Source: Aphrophora alni (lineage: Eukaryota; Arthropoda; Insecta; Hemiptera; Aphrophoridae). From it: a DNA stretch of 64,000 bases. Location: the NCBI GenBank assembly GCA_963513935.1, contig OY740774.1:85522890-85586889 (forward strand). The letters run 5' to 3'. The position numbers were made by a program, and so were the translations under genes. The first letter of the stretch is position 1, and every line of letters begins with the position of its first letter. Below, one piece after another: positions 46,206-58,160 of this stretch. A model generated the notes under the pieces. It saw only the letters and a program-made list of their open reading frames with translations. It was not told where the DNA came from and made no database searches.

Positions 46206-49067
46206 GGAATATTGTAGAGTTTTCTCCAAACCCATTGGAAGTAATTCTTGGACTATAGACCTGACACTTAAGTGTAGTTTTTTTTGCAAGTCTTTGACAT
46301 GGGATTAAGGAATGGTAGTTTATTGCAAAAACTTTTAGGATTTTTTTGGATTGCCAGTAAAAGACATTTTGTGATAAGACAATTTTCTGGCCACCAGTAC
46401 TGAATGAAAACACTTCTGTTTGTTTTTCATTTTTATAATTTGTTAGTACATTATTTTGTTGATACACTTCCTTCAAAACTGGTGCAATCAAGCAAATAAT
46501 TAATGGACATTACTAAACTGATATAGATGAATAACATAAGAATTAAATGCCTGTTAGGGGGCATTGGTAAAATCCATTTAATACAGAGGAGGAGAGGGGT
46601 GATGGTTTTACTTTAAACGACTTATGCTCATCCACATAAATTTTGATATGTGGATAAATCATAAAGAATAAAAAAAATTATTGAGGAATATTGTATTTCC
46701 TAGTGAGAGTATTAAAATTTTGATAATGATGGATTGTTCATTCAGACATTTGAAATCATTTGTGTATATACAAACTTATATAGTAGCTCGGACTAATATA
46801 TGAGCTTGTGACTTCATGAGCAGGAGACAGTGCCTTAATATTCAACCTAAAAACGTTATCTCTGATTTTCTATGGGAAGAATAATGATCCTATGTCTAGA
46901 TTTTGTTATCAATAATCTAGTAATATACAATTGTTTATTACTCTTCAAAGTACATCACTCGTAATTATTTAAAAAAAAACATTGTTTAACTATCAAGAAA
47001 CAATACATTTAAAAAGTATAAATTAAAGATATTCTTCATAGTTTTTGTTTTACGTGTTGGGTTTATTTTGTAAAATATTAATAAACAAAAACATTATTTG
47101 AATTAGCAACATTAGTCTAATTCTTGAGAAATTTCACTAGCTTTGCTATCTGACTGATACATTTATTGACGTAGGGTAAAAACCTTTTGTAACGTTAACA
47201 CATTACTTTCTTTAAATTCTACAAAAAACCACAACACAAATATATTTTATTGTACAATAAATCTTTCACTCTCTCTGCAACATGTTGGCCCCACATGCTT
47301 CTAACTAAAAATTGCAAAAGAAAAGAAGTTTGGTTTCCAACTTGACAATCCTTAATTATTTTTTTATTTTGAAAATAATAATAAATTACACTAATTCTGA
47401 AAAAAAAAAAAAAAAAAAAAAAAAAGATTTCTTCAGTTATTTTTTGTTTAAAAATCATAATTAAACCATTATCAGGAATAATTGTACTATTATTCAAATC
47501 AGAAGTATACTGTATTTTCTCCTTATATACAGGAGAATGCGTCTTAAGAGAAGTTTTTGGTGTTGAGGCGTATAGACCTGATAACGAATGAATACAAACA
47601 CCTGTTCAAGGCCTACAAGTTCTTCGACGTTATTTTTACTATGTTCGTTAGCCATAGTGACAACACCTTGTTGCCTAAATCGATGATTTTACTCTCAGAC
47701 ATTTTTTGTTCAATATTATATATTTAAATTTTGTATAAAATAGTTTACAATAATCTCACATATTCACGAATTTTATAAATAAATATTATTTATGATATCC
47801 AGTTATTATTTTATTTGGCTAGATTTTTTTCCTTGAGCCAAACTAAATTACCCACAAATCTATAATTATTTGTCTGCAATAAAATATTGAATTGATAAGA
47901 AAATATGTGAATGAAATGGGTTTGTAATCTAATTTCATATCAAAGGAAATTTTCTTTTCTTAGAAAAGTGTTTATATCCTGTCAGTAAGCGACACTACAC
48001 CTTTTCCTCTTCAATGACTTATCCATATTGCCCATTTCAAATCAAAAGATTGAAATTATAATGAAATATTTCAATCTAAAATTTATGGAAACTTTAGAAA
48101 AAATTCGACGTCGTTAAAAAGGGTAGATAAAAGTTCGAGCTCAGCTTGATTTACCAGAGGCTCGGGTTGAATTAAAAACCAAGGCACGCACACCCCTAAT
48201 ATGTGTAGGTATTTAATGTAATATTCCTTGTCATATTTTTCGCCACCTGCCACCATAACTGTTTTTTATGGTCTTGTCTTTACAGTCGGAAAACCACAAT
48301 TTAATTAATGTGATGTAATGTATTCTTTTTCTTTTATATGATTAAATATTTAAATTCTGTCTGGCACGCAAATCTCCAAGAAAAAAATAATCATATTTGT
48401 TAATTTAGTTATTATCCTCTAGTTTTTCAAGTTCTTTTAAGTAATGCTAACCCTCGAAACAGATTATTCTACTAAGGATACTTAATTTATTTATTATTTT
48501 TTTTTTTTTAGTTTAGTACTTTTATTTTGATTGCAGTGTTAATTATTGATTTCTATAAAGTTAAATACTTTAGTTTTTTTTATATTGTATTATTTTATAG
48601 TACATTGTAATATTTGCAATACTGGACTATTTTATTTATTATATTCTAAAAAAACTAAATATGCATTAATTATATCAATTACATATAATTTATATAAGAT
48701 AACATACAAAGTTAAAATACAATATAATATTAGAAATGTAGACTCTACAATAACAAAATACACAATACAAATCACATCACAGTGAAATAATGCTACAAAA
48801 TACACCATTTATCCCTGCAGAATAAACTCTGCAGAATAATAGGAATAAATAGGAAAGAAAAGCTTTTTAAATTGTTTAGGACAGTCTACTATTGGTGTTC
48901 AGGCAGTTTATTGTATAGTTTTACGCCACTACAGTAATGCAACTCTTCATACATGCTTTTATTATGTCATGGATAATAATGAAGTATAGTTCGTTGTTTC
49001 GTGTTGAATATCGATGTTTTTTTTCCTTGTAAACTTTAAAGAATTAGTTTTCACAAAATATAGTATA
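46206..49067. other. Host intron, no gene seen
   Basis: AT-rich, with a run of 25 A at 47401-47425. A 95-codon open frame at 46206-46491 (minus) has no recognised motif and is not called as a gene. Confidence 0.4.
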
Positions 49068-49071
49068 TTAA

Positions 49072-49140
49072 CCCTCAAACCGCCTTTCGGCTCAATCTGA
49101 AACACAATCTGTCATTTGGTGTTATCAGAACAAAAAACTT

Positions 49141-49171
<31 letters not shown>

Positions 49172-49908
49172 TTTCCCCCTTCCAATTCAACATTTCGCTC
49201 ACTTAGAATAGTTCTATCGCAATAAATAAAATACCGTTGGAAAGCTAATGTTCATAGATGCGTAATCATAAAAAATAAAATAAAAATAAAAAATAAATAA
49301 ATAGCATAAAACATTATAAATAATTTTTAATTAATTGGTAAAGTTTGTATATTTTACCATGGATGAGTAAAGAAATAACTGTGCAGTTGTAAAACATAAA
49401 TTAAGTCATTCTTTATCTAATTTTCACAAATCCATATTACTGTCTAACACATCTACCATAACACTGTTCTATAGATCACATCTTCCTGTTTAGATGTGTG
49501 CTTTCCAAATCTTTCTATCTGTTATAGTTTGTAATCTATAAAAATTAAACAAAATTAAGACTTTTAACTCGCTAAAAATCTTCTTTTTTTTCCAATTCAA
49601 CTTTTATCCTAGAAAATATTATTTTATTGAAATGTATAATGTAAAGGTAATGTTTCAATCTTTCATAATCATGTATCCAAAATCCTTCTCACAAAAGTTA
49701 AAAATTCAAGAATTCGATAAAGTTTACTATTTTCCCATGAGAGTGATGCACTTGACGCAATTGCCTTATATAAGAAAATGTGAACTCATGGATCATATAA
49801 TTTTTGAAAATGGTAATTCTTGTCCAAATACCATAATATTTGCATAATATTACTACATTTTATGAATTAAAAAAAACAAAAAACTTTTAACTTGCGCCAG
49901 ATCTAGGG
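49072..49908 (-). mobile_element. Non-autonomous piggyBac-type element D, decayed end
   Basis: Begins after TTAA (49068-49071) with CCCTCAAACCGCC. The right end, reversed, reads CCCTAGATCTGGCGCAAGTT, close to the left end of the copy at 34965, but the flank is TTTT rather than TTAA. It includes ACCGTTGGAAAGCTAATGTT, shared with copy C. A (TC)n microsatellite (49145-49172) lies inside. Confidence 0.75.
49145..49172. repeat. (TC)n microsatellite
   Basis: About 14 TC units. Simple repeat inside element D. Confidence 0.9.
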
Positions 49909-50229
49909 TTTTACGTAAATATATACAAGAAACTGAATATTGTTGCTTCTGGAAAATTGGTTTGCATGAGATTTTGAATTTTAATACACCCTTGATTATC
50001 TTTTTTTGCATAATAAAAACCTGATTACATTAACTGAACCCCCCCCCAAATACTATACAACAAGTATGAATATACATAAACATAGTACACCATCATGGTG
50101 GTACTTAAATTGGTGACCCTTTTAATACTTAAAATTACATAAAATGTCTTGTTTAATTTACCAATCACATTCAAAACATTTCAACATTTCGTTGCCATAT
50201 TCATAGCCATAAGATCATGTTTTAAGTTC

Positions 50230-50610
50230 AGTTCCAACTGTAACTTGTTTCAGTAAGAAATTACTGTTTTTTGTATCATCAGCAAAACGAATCATGTTTG
50301 CATGATCAACACAAAGTGGCAGGTCATTTATATAGATTATAAACAGTGAAGGCTCCAAAATTGAACCTTGCAGAACTGATTCTTAGGAATTGACTGAAGA
50401 CTTGAATTAGAACTTGCACCATCACACCACAATAAGATAACTTTCTTAAAAGCAGACAGTGTCAAAGGCTTTGGACAAATCGAGGAAAGGCACCAACAAC
50501 AATATCAGCCACATCTACTGCATTACCTACTTTAATTACAAGATTAAATATAGCTTGAGCCATATTTTTTCCTTTTCTAAATCCATACTCAATATGAAAC
50601 AGATTTGTTC
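50230..50610 (-). pseudogene. LINE reverse transcriptase fragment
   Basis: On the minus strand: EYGFRKGKNMAQAIFNLVIK-like fingers (about 50590-50530), FLDLSKAFDTV (palm, catalytic Asp) at about 50490-50460, then LQGSILEPSLFIIYINDLPL and FADDTKNSNF (catalytic box) at about 50370-50260. Frameshifts separate the blocks. RT core only; no endonuclease, RNase H or tail. Jockey/CR1-like by motif. Host intron, same strand as the host gene. Confidence 0.8.
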
Positions 50611-50751
50611 ATCACATTTTCTCTGACCTTATTGAAACTAAATTTTATTTATAACATAATTAAAGTGTAAATGTAATAATCTTTTACATATTTTCACTAT
50701 TAAAAAGGTTTAGTCTTTATGACCTAAAATATGAATTAAATAAATTATTAC

Positions 50752-50933
50752 CCAATAGAATGCCTTGGCAGTGGTGTTGGCTTGGTTATAGAGGGTAATG
50801 GAGTGTCTTTCTTTAGAAGATGTTTAAAGAACTCATCTTGGAAACCACTGTAAGGCGAGAGTTTTGTCGACTCTTCATTATCAGCATGACTCTTCCCATG
50901 ATGTAATCCCAATGGGTTCGAATTGTAATTACC
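50752..50933 (-). CDS. Host gene exon (third of six seen)
   Basis: Acceptor TTTGATTTCAG, donor GTAATA. The 182 nt encode 60 residues plus two bases of a split Gly codon: GNYNSNPLGLHHGKSHADNE, ESTKLSPYSGFQDEFFKHLL, KKDTPLPSITKPTPLPRHSI. The longest exon seen and, with the acidic/aromatic block around FQDEFF, the best query for identifying the gene. Confidence 0.83.
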
Positions 50934-51989
50934 CTGAAATCAAAGCAGTAAAAATATATTACACAGAAGGAAATAATTTCATTGTAGGTACTTTTATTTT
51001 CACTGCTTAATTAAAGGTAAAAATGGTCATCAACTTGTTATCTAAACTAATCCTTAGATTTAGTATTATGAAACAAATGGATAGACAACAAAAGAACCCA
51101 ATCTCATACGGATATTATATTCTTTGGAGGTTTTTAGTTTATTTAGATCATCTGAATTCGATTTGTATTTTCCGTAGGTCCCATTGTTGCATAAAGTAAA
51201 CATTATGTATAGTCTAAGAATTGTAAATACCAATGCAGGACTAAAATTAAAACAATTGATTTGTGGAACAGATAAATTTAGAACAAATCTATTATGATTA
51301 TAAAAACAGTTCTTATCTGTTCCACAAATTAGTTATTTAAATTTTAGTCCTGCAATATGCCTAATTAAACTTTTAACTTGATTCAAAAAATGCAAGTATG
51401 GAAAATTTTCTCTCAAAAATTCACCAAACTGCAAATTTTCTACATTTTCAAGTGCCTTCATTCCTAAACAAACGAGTCTATCAATAAATACACAATAATA
51501 AAAGTCTTAAAATATACAAAATAAGGGCTTTCATAAGGAATTTCAATTTATCTGTCATATTGGAAAATGGTGGTAATTTTTGAAGTTTTCAAAACGTGTT
51601 TTAAATTTAAATAAAAATGTTCATTGTTGGTGTCCAAGTCAATAATGATTAACAATTAATAATATTATATATGTCTTCGTAAATGTTTTAATGTTTTGAC
51701 GACCTCTACAGAGATACAACTGAAGATGGAGTCCCGACTCCGAAACGCGTCTTGAGAACAAGACAAGTAAAGTCACATGACGGAACAAATGAAGTAATTT
51801 ATTACTACATATTAATTGTTAAATAAAAAGTAATGAAGGTCTCAAGATTTATAGTTTTTTATAGGATCAATATGAGATACCAAATAGTGTCCACGAAAAA
51901 ATGATCACCCTGTATATTCAAAAAGTTATGAAATTACTCCTTTAATACTTTTATAAACCAAAGTTACCTTTTAATACAAACGGTCTTAC
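50934..51989. other. Host intron
   Basis: Contains the foldback at 51234-51354 and, at 51715-51790, the motif AGATGGAGTCCCGACTCCGA then AACGCGT, a short hairpin-forming sequence of a type seen near some retroelement ends. No gene. Confidence 0.4.
51234..51354. repeat. Foldback element, ~42-bp arms
   Basis: TGCAGGACTAAAATTAAAAC then TTTGTGGAACAGATAA (51234-51274) is inverted at 51313-51354 with few mismatches around a ~38-base loop. No duplication is evident; probably a tiny MITE. Confidence 0.75.
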
Positions 51990-52139
51990 CTTAGAGTTCT
52001 CTATGGTGTTGTCTGCACTCCCTCCACTCATCTGCCTTAACTCTACCAAGTCTTGAATCACCTGATCTACTTCCTGATTTACTTTTGCTTCCTGATCTCC
52101 GCTAATTGTCCTAGGTTTCATCTTTCTTTCCTCAGGGAT
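51990..52139 (-). CDS. Host gene exon (second of six seen)
   Basis: Acceptor ATATTTTAATAG, donor GTAAGA. The 150 nt encode exactly 50 residues: IPEERKMKPRTISGDQEAKV, NQEVDQVIQDLVELRQMSGG, SADNTIENSK. The middle is a short amphipathic acidic helix. Phase 0 on both sides. Confidence 0.83.
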
Positions 52140-52714
52140 CTATTAAAATATATCAACTTTACAAAACATGTATTTTAATGCACTTAAAAACAATAAATTT
52201 AGACAGTTGAAGGTCCTATGCACATCGAATCAATCAAATTATTTGAGACTTTTAAATCATGCAGTATTTGCTCATTATTAATAGTACTGGTAAGCAAGAA
52301 GCGATGTACAAGCCGTTAAATCTAGGTCTGACCTGCTAACTATTTACATGATTTGTTAAAAAAGTATCAAACCTGAATAATTATTTTCTCATAGAAACAT
52401 GGAAGATGACCTTCAGTGGAGAGTACCTCCATACACATGTTTGAATTTTTTCCCGCCTGCAAAGAATATTAGTCGCTGGGAATCAGTCAGCCTGTGTATG
52501 AAATAACAAAACGACTAGGGCATAAAATCTTGTATAAAGCTAGGTGATACCATTTAATTTATATCTAATAAATCCCATTGCATACGATAATATGCAGGTT
52601 GTAACAGTTGTAGTCAGGTTGAGAAACACGCTACTGTGGGAGGAGTACGAGTATGAAATATGTTATGTATGCTGTTAGATACCAGCACTAGAGCCTCTAA
52701 TTTCTGGGTTTCAA

Positions 52715-52910
52715 ATCATACCATTGAGATGTACAATCTATTTATTATGTAAAATAAATGGTGATACCCCGTTGGAAACACTTCAGCAAGTGTTTGATAA
52801 CGATGCCGTGAGTATCACACAAAATAAAGAGGGTAGAACAGTTTCAAAGATGACTATACTTTGGCGGAGAGCAACTCAAATTCAGGCACACACTCATAAG
52901 CTGAAATGAA
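52715..52910 (+). pseudogene. Mariner transposase N-terminal scrap
   Basis: LLCKINGDTPLETLQQVFDN then DAVSITQNKEGRT. The pattern (C-x-K-x-G-x-T-x-x-E-T-L-x-x-x-x-D-x-A-x-S-x-T-x) fits the mariner/SETMAR N-terminal helix-turn-helix, followed by a stop at about 52907. Related to the scrap at 37970. Confidence 0.52.
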
Positions 52911-53099
52911 GAGGTCATTGACCAATTGTGTATTATGGCCTTACAGTACTTAAAGGATTATGATGGACTAACATAGCACAATCCGTCATTGTGAATTATA
53001 AAATCAAGTTCTGACCGTTAGAACAAGATTACATGACGAGGAGGGTCTTATGAGTTAAACTTTCCCGTATATAATGACTATCTCTAAAAGAACAGACAT

Positions 53100-54060
53100 G
53101 GTGGAGGTAGATAAAACTATAAATAACTGCAATGTTTTACATGAATGGATCTCTTACAGCTCAAGGACTAGACATTAGTATTTATAGAAAATCTGTAAAG
53201 GTGGTTAATGGTCCAACCTTAGAAAATTATGTACCAGTATAGGCAGAAGTTTGGGCTATACTGGAATATGCACAGCTGTACTTGGCAAGAGGATATAACA
53301 ATAGAAGTATCATGATTAGGTCAGGTGGTGATAAAATCTTAAAGTTTTCACAAATACAATTCTTTGCTAGTATGGGAATGTCACACAAACCTAGCTTTCA
53401 TAATCAGGTAGAAGTGAGTTGAGTGTCTGGTCATAGAAGATTAGAGAGGAATAAGAAGGTTGATGAACTGCTAGAGAAAAAGAGTCCCAACTTCAATGAT
53501 GTTTGTAGAATAACCAAAATTGTAGTTAGAACATTTTTGAGAAGGTAGGTTAAATTAAAGATTTAACCATTGGAAAGAAGACTCCTTTGGATTGATGGAC
53601 ATTCAAATATAGCAGGGAAGGATAAAGAAGAATAGCTTGCAAAGTTAGCGGAAAACCACAAATGGTATATAAGTTTTAACATATAGTACAAATTATATTA
53701 AGCAAATAGACCAGAGCACTTGACGGCACCTTACAATCTATGGTTGTAAGGAGACTTTTTGAAATGTAGCGAAATAAAAAGTATCTTCAGATATACAGAG
53801 AAATACCATTAGTCAAACCCAACATTTATCTCCAGTGCTAGAACATGACATACAAGTATAATAACAGAGCAGTACTTGAATAGATTCAATCTGACTGAAT
53901 TTCCTCTGTAACGCTGAAATTGAGACCTTGGAGCATATATTTTTGCAATATACACAATATATAGGTTCATTCTAAAATCAAGGTAAAAGAACATTTTCAC
54001 AAGTTAAACCTGGACAAAGATAAATTATTAAAAAAACTAAAGTTGATCAAATGTACGAGA
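53100..54060 (+). pseudogene. LINE RNase H and zinc-knuckle remnant
   Basis: FYMNGSLTAQGLDISIY (YTDGS position), AEVWAILEYAQLYLARGYNN (AE motif), VSGHRRLERNKKVDELLEKK (the WVPGH..I..N..VDELA motif), then about 120 bp on a second such motif, LLWIDGHSNIAGKDKEE then LAKLAEN, and finally LCNAEIETLEHIFLQY, the knuckle region. These are the parts of a LINE RNase H domain and tail in order, with several stops. Two copies of the VPGH-type motif suggest a partial internal duplication or two overlapping remnants. Host intron. Confidence 0.7.
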
Positions 54061-55079
54061 TGCATTGTCATCTATTATTGATGAAATGGACGTAACCACA
54101 AGTAAGAAATATTATACTAACCGAATCAAAAACTCTCTAGGTATGTAATCTCATTGAGTACATACTGTACAACCAAAGGAAGGTACAATTGCCAATCCGA
54201 CAATTTCAAATAATTAAATTTAAATGACTTACAATTACAATAGTCAATAATGATTTTTCCCTTCACCTCGGTTGTTTCAGCTATTCAGTCATTATCAACT
54301 TATGCTGGAATTTGTTCCTTGTCATAAGTTATAAATTAAACATGTAGTATATAATGTATATGCGTAGTAGTCCTAATGTCTCGACGCACACAACATAAAT
54401 TGAAACCAAGTTGTTTATGTCAGTGTTATGTACTAAGAGTATATGTTTTTAATTTGTTTAGATTTTGTAAGGATAGGAGACATAGGCTTACATTAGAAAA
54501 TGGTCCTTGGTATTATCTAATATTACACAAATAAGAAAATGCTAAAAAAAAAAAAAAAACTACTAAAGTTTTGAAATATTTTGTAAACACTAATCACTTT
54601 CTCAATCAGTAGAGTATAAAAAAGTAGAGTATAAGTTGTTGTCTTAGCAAATGATGGGTTCATGGATATCATTCTTAGTGATATTGTTGTTAATTATTGT
54701 TAACTTCATAATGTATGAATAGGTGAAACTGCCATAATGAAGAGAAAAAACATTATTGATGGTAAGTGATTTTAATTTAAAGGTCATGAACTTCGTAACT
54801 AGATATGGAGAATTCAAAAAAAGATTTAAATACCCAGATTTTTAATACATGGTAGCTTGAAATGGTATAGCAGAAGACTTATTTAGAAGCCTGGAAGTCC
54901 AATAGAAGAAGATTATCTACAAATCAGATTCTAATACTCACAAAGAACATTTAACTGAATGGACTACGATTAAGAAAGTGCGCAACAATTTTTTTATATT
55001 GAAGTGTAGGGTGTGTAAAACCAGGTTAAGTATATTTAATAGTTTTTAATTATGTAGTGTCCGCAAAATTCATGTTATA
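54061..55079. other. Host intron, no gene seen
   Basis: AT-rich with a short poly-A run near 54545. No motif read. Confidence 0.4.
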
Positions 55080-55400
55080 GTTGCTTTACAACAGAACATA
55101 AACACTTCGACTGGAAGTCTTACGGGACATGCAGAGTTCTGCAAACAGCCACACCAACTTTCTGAACACTGTGATGAATCATGGGTTTACTACTACTATC
55201 CAGTAACCAAAGTTCAGTCATAACAGAGAGAAAAAAAAAAGAAAAGATGTTGACAGTTTTCTGTTTTCCATAACGTAACATCACAAGTATACACAAGGTG
55301 AAAATGTTACCAAGACTGGAGGTCCCTGTTATTGATGAAAAATGGAAATATGATGGATATTGAAAACAAGTTGATAGGCACCGTCATGGTACTTACCCAG
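55080..55400 (+). pseudogene. Mariner transposase catalytic-domain remnant
   Basis: CDESWVYYYYPVTKVQS is a close variant of the mariner signature around the first catalytic Asp (GDE.WV..YDPE.K.QS). It is followed in another frame by DVDSFLF and MLTVFC-like text where mariners have KVM(L)..FFD. Frameshifted and short. No TIRs identified. Confidence 0.58.
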
Positions 55401-55794
55401 CCTCATATAAAATGTAAGGAGATTCTTTAAATGTAATGTCTAAAAGTTAGTTTCATGGGACTTGTAGGAAATGTTAAATTGTATTCGTAGATTAATCGTC
55501 ATTTCGCTTGTGTTAGTATCTCAGTCTTAGATCTCATAATTATACAAATATTAGATTTTCTTGGTGGTCAGGTTTAGAAATTACATATCTGACAATAACT
55601 TAATTATTTGTCATTGTAGAGATTGAAAGGGTTGATACCATTATTATACGCACAATTAAAATTGGCAAAATTTTTATCTAATTTAGTATATTTAAGTTGA
55701 ACAACACACTAGATATGAACAAAATCTGTTTAAAATAACGACCATTTTGACATATTGAATTAGGTTTTTCTGAATTTCAATAGAATTCTATATG

Positions 55795-55799
55795 TATAG
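55795..55799. repeat. Left 5-bp duplication of BEL element
   Basis: TATAG, repeated at 62905-62909. Five-bp duplications are usual for BEL/Pao integrases. Confidence 0.9.
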
Positions 55800-56387
55800 T
55801 GTTCAGTATTATCTACAGTTTAAAGTTCAGTTTCAATATTATACCGTTTCAACCGGAAGTCTGAGATCTCCAGCTGATTTGGGGTATCCTTTGTCTCATA
55901 TCAGCAGTCCAAGTTTCAACCTCAAACAGGTAGCTTAACGGTACTTCTTCATCCGCATACAATTCCGCATTTAAGTTTTCTTTTTTTTTATACGCATTTC
56001 GGCCAACAATTTAGTTAATTATGACTCAGAAACAATTGTCATGTTTAGTTAATAAGAAGAACTCAAGTGTTTTTTGTTTGTGTGTATGATTTAAAATTGT
56101 ACTTAGTTTTGTGCGTTTAGAGCAGCTGTTCTCGCGTGTGCACACGGGAATTCTTGACGACAGGACATTGTCAAGAAAGGAACGCCGCCTCTACAAGGTA
56201 CTGTGACATTAGGTTTAACTAAACATGACAGCAAATTAATCAAAACCATTTTATTAGTTATTAAAAATTTCAAAATGTCAGTTAACCTATTCATGTATTT
56301 TTCAATTCAGTCTTCTTCCCAATTTAAATTAAATTACTGAACCATCCGCTTATACCACAGTTGTCAAACCAACCGCAATATCAAACA
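55800..56387 (+). repeat. 5' LTR of BEL element
   Basis: 588 bp starting TGTTCAGTATTATCTACAG and ending AATATCAAACA. It should hold promoter and polyadenylation signals; I cannot place U3/R/U5 boundaries. Small ORFs on the minus strand are chance and occur in both LTRs. Confidence 0.95.
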
Positions 56388-56390
56388 TTT

Positions 56391-56408
56391 TGGTCCTCCG
56401 TGAGGTCG
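56391..56408 (+). other. Candidate primer-binding site
   Basis: TGGTCCTCCGTGAGGTCG begins three bases after the 5' LTR. It starts with TGG, complementary to a tRNA CCA end. I cannot say which tRNA. Confidence 0.55.
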
Positions 56409-56861
56409 GATTCATTGAATTCCGCTTTGGATTTAGGTATGGTAATTGTTTTTTATGTTGGGAGAGTCAATTTTCTGCAACTTCCGCCATTTGCATTTTT
56501 CGTAGTACATTCAATCTACTGCGCAGTCCATCTCACGCATACACTTACAGCGCTATTAGCGAATCTATTCTGAACATTAGCAACGCGCGCATTCTTAGTG
56601 GCACATTTCTAAAGTTCTTGAAGACAGCTGTTAAACAATAATAAAAACAATAACAAACAACATAACCTCAATACATACCTACAATTTGAAAATACAATGT
56701 GTTGTGATGGTTTTACTTATTGTTTTTATATTTTAATCTTTCTATTTCATTGTTAATTGATAATAGGCAACTATTATTATCAATTTCGATTATAATTCAA
56801 ACAATTTTAATATTTTTTCAACAAAAAACCCTAAGAACATAGTAAATATTTACATATCAAA

Positions 56862-58148
56862 ATGCGTTTTTCAACTTTTGTAAGGCAATCTACTGGTACA
56901 AAGAATAGACTTCTTAAGATTTTATCACTTATACAAACAATTTGTGATCCTGGAACAGATGTTTTAAATTTAGGGCAAAAAAATAAACTCACTGCATTAA
57001 ATGAAGAGGCACAAAAAAGATTAAATGCATTCGATAAATCATTTGATCAAGTCTCTGTTGAGGAAGATCTGGAGGGGTTTGATGAAACAGAAGCCTTTAA
57101 ATTACAAGATGAAATATCAGACATAGCTGTAGAAATAAATTCTATTCTTAAATGTGTATTTTCCACAGTGGAAGATCCAATTAGTTCAAATAATACACAG
57201 ACCACTGAAAGTAAACAAGTGAATGTTTCTGTCAACTTACCTAAATTAGATTTAAAACATTTTAATGGCTGTTTGAGTGAGTGGACAACCTTTTACTATA
57301 TGTTTGACAATAGTATTCATCAACATCAATCTTTAACTCTTGTTGAGAAATTTTCATATTTAATTTCATGCTTATCTGGTGAACCTTTAAATCTAATTCA
57401 TAATTTACCTATTACTCCTGAAAATTATAAAATTGCTTGGGATATATTATGCGAGAGATATCAGAATATTCGCAGATTGGTTAATTTTCACATATCAAAA
57501 ATTATTGACATGCCTTCCATTAAGCATCATTCGTTACCTGAAATACGTCAATACGTAGACACATTTCATGAGAACTCACAAGCTTTAACCGTATTAGGTT
57601 ATGACATTCAAAATGAAGTTACACTTATTGTAATTCTATTAAGGAAACTTGATGACGTCACTCGTCAATGCTTTGAAAGCTCACGCAAAACCGATCGTCG
57701 GTTACCTACAATTAAAGAATTAATCAACTTCTTAAATATTAAGTGTGCACATTTAGAAGATGCTTTACCATTAGGTCAAATAAACGAGCCATTTGTTAAT
57801 TTTAAACCTTTTCTCAAAAAGGAAATTGCAACTACACCTATCAAAAATAAATCACCAATGAAAATAACAAAATCTGTGTTTCAGACTTCAACTTCCAAAT
57901 CTGATCTGTGTCTAGTTTGTAAGAAAGATTCTCATAAATTATTTTCATGTCCTGATTTTAATAAATTGTCGCCTAATCAAAGATATGACAAAATTAAAGC
58001 ACTACAATTGTGCATAAATTGTTTAGGTACACATTCCACAGTGAATTGTATGTCAAAATCATTATGTAAAACATGTCAAAAGAAACATAATACTTTACTT
58101 CATTTTAACCGAAAAGTTGATGCAGCTGGTGAAAATAATTCTAGCTGA
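56862..58148 (+). CDS. gag: BEL/Pao gag protein
   Basis: 428 residues: the structural protein that packages element RNA into virus-like particles. Residues 1-110 are helical and charged. Residues about 125-290 are a capsid-like region of the Pao type (LPKLDLKHFNGCLSEWTTFY, then DIIL-like LCERYQNIRRLVNFHISKI). The C terminus has a C-x2-C-x4-H-x4-C knuckle from C350, a second CINCLGTHSTVNC, and CKTCQKKH. The first in-frame ATG after a 474-nt leader is used. It ends at TGA 58146-58148; the same frame continues into pol, which is unusual because most BEL elements have one continuous gag-pol frame. Confidence 0.92.
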   Translation: MRFSTFVRQSTGTKNRLLKILSLIQTICDPGTDVLNLGQKNKLTALNEEAQKRLNAFDKSFDQVSVEEDLEGFDETEAFKLQDEISDIAVEINSILKCVFSTVEDPISSNNTQTTESKQVNVSVNLPKLDLKHFNGCLSEWTTFYYMFDNSIHQHQSLTLVEKFSYLISCLSGEPLNLIHNLPITPENYKIAWDILCERYQNIRRLVNFHISKIIDMPSIKHHSLPEIRQYVDTFHENSQALTVLGYDIQNEVTLIVILLRKLDDVTRQCFESSRKTDRRLPTIKELINFLNIKCAHLEDALPLGQINEPFVNFKPFLKKEIATTPIKNKSPMKITKSVFQTSTSKSDLCLVCKKDSHKLFSCPDFNKLSPNQRYDKIKALQLCINCLGTHSTVNCMSKSLCKTCQKKHNTLLHFNRKVDAAGENNSS

Positions 58149-58160
58149 CATAAACGTCAC

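Noticed and set aside
49632..49847. 71-codon ORF
   Set aside because: Lies inside non-coding piggyBac-type element D; no motif.
56103..56294. 63-codon minus-strand ORF, repeated at 62620-62811
   Set aside because: It is in both LTRs because the LTRs are identical; no motif and antisense to the element.
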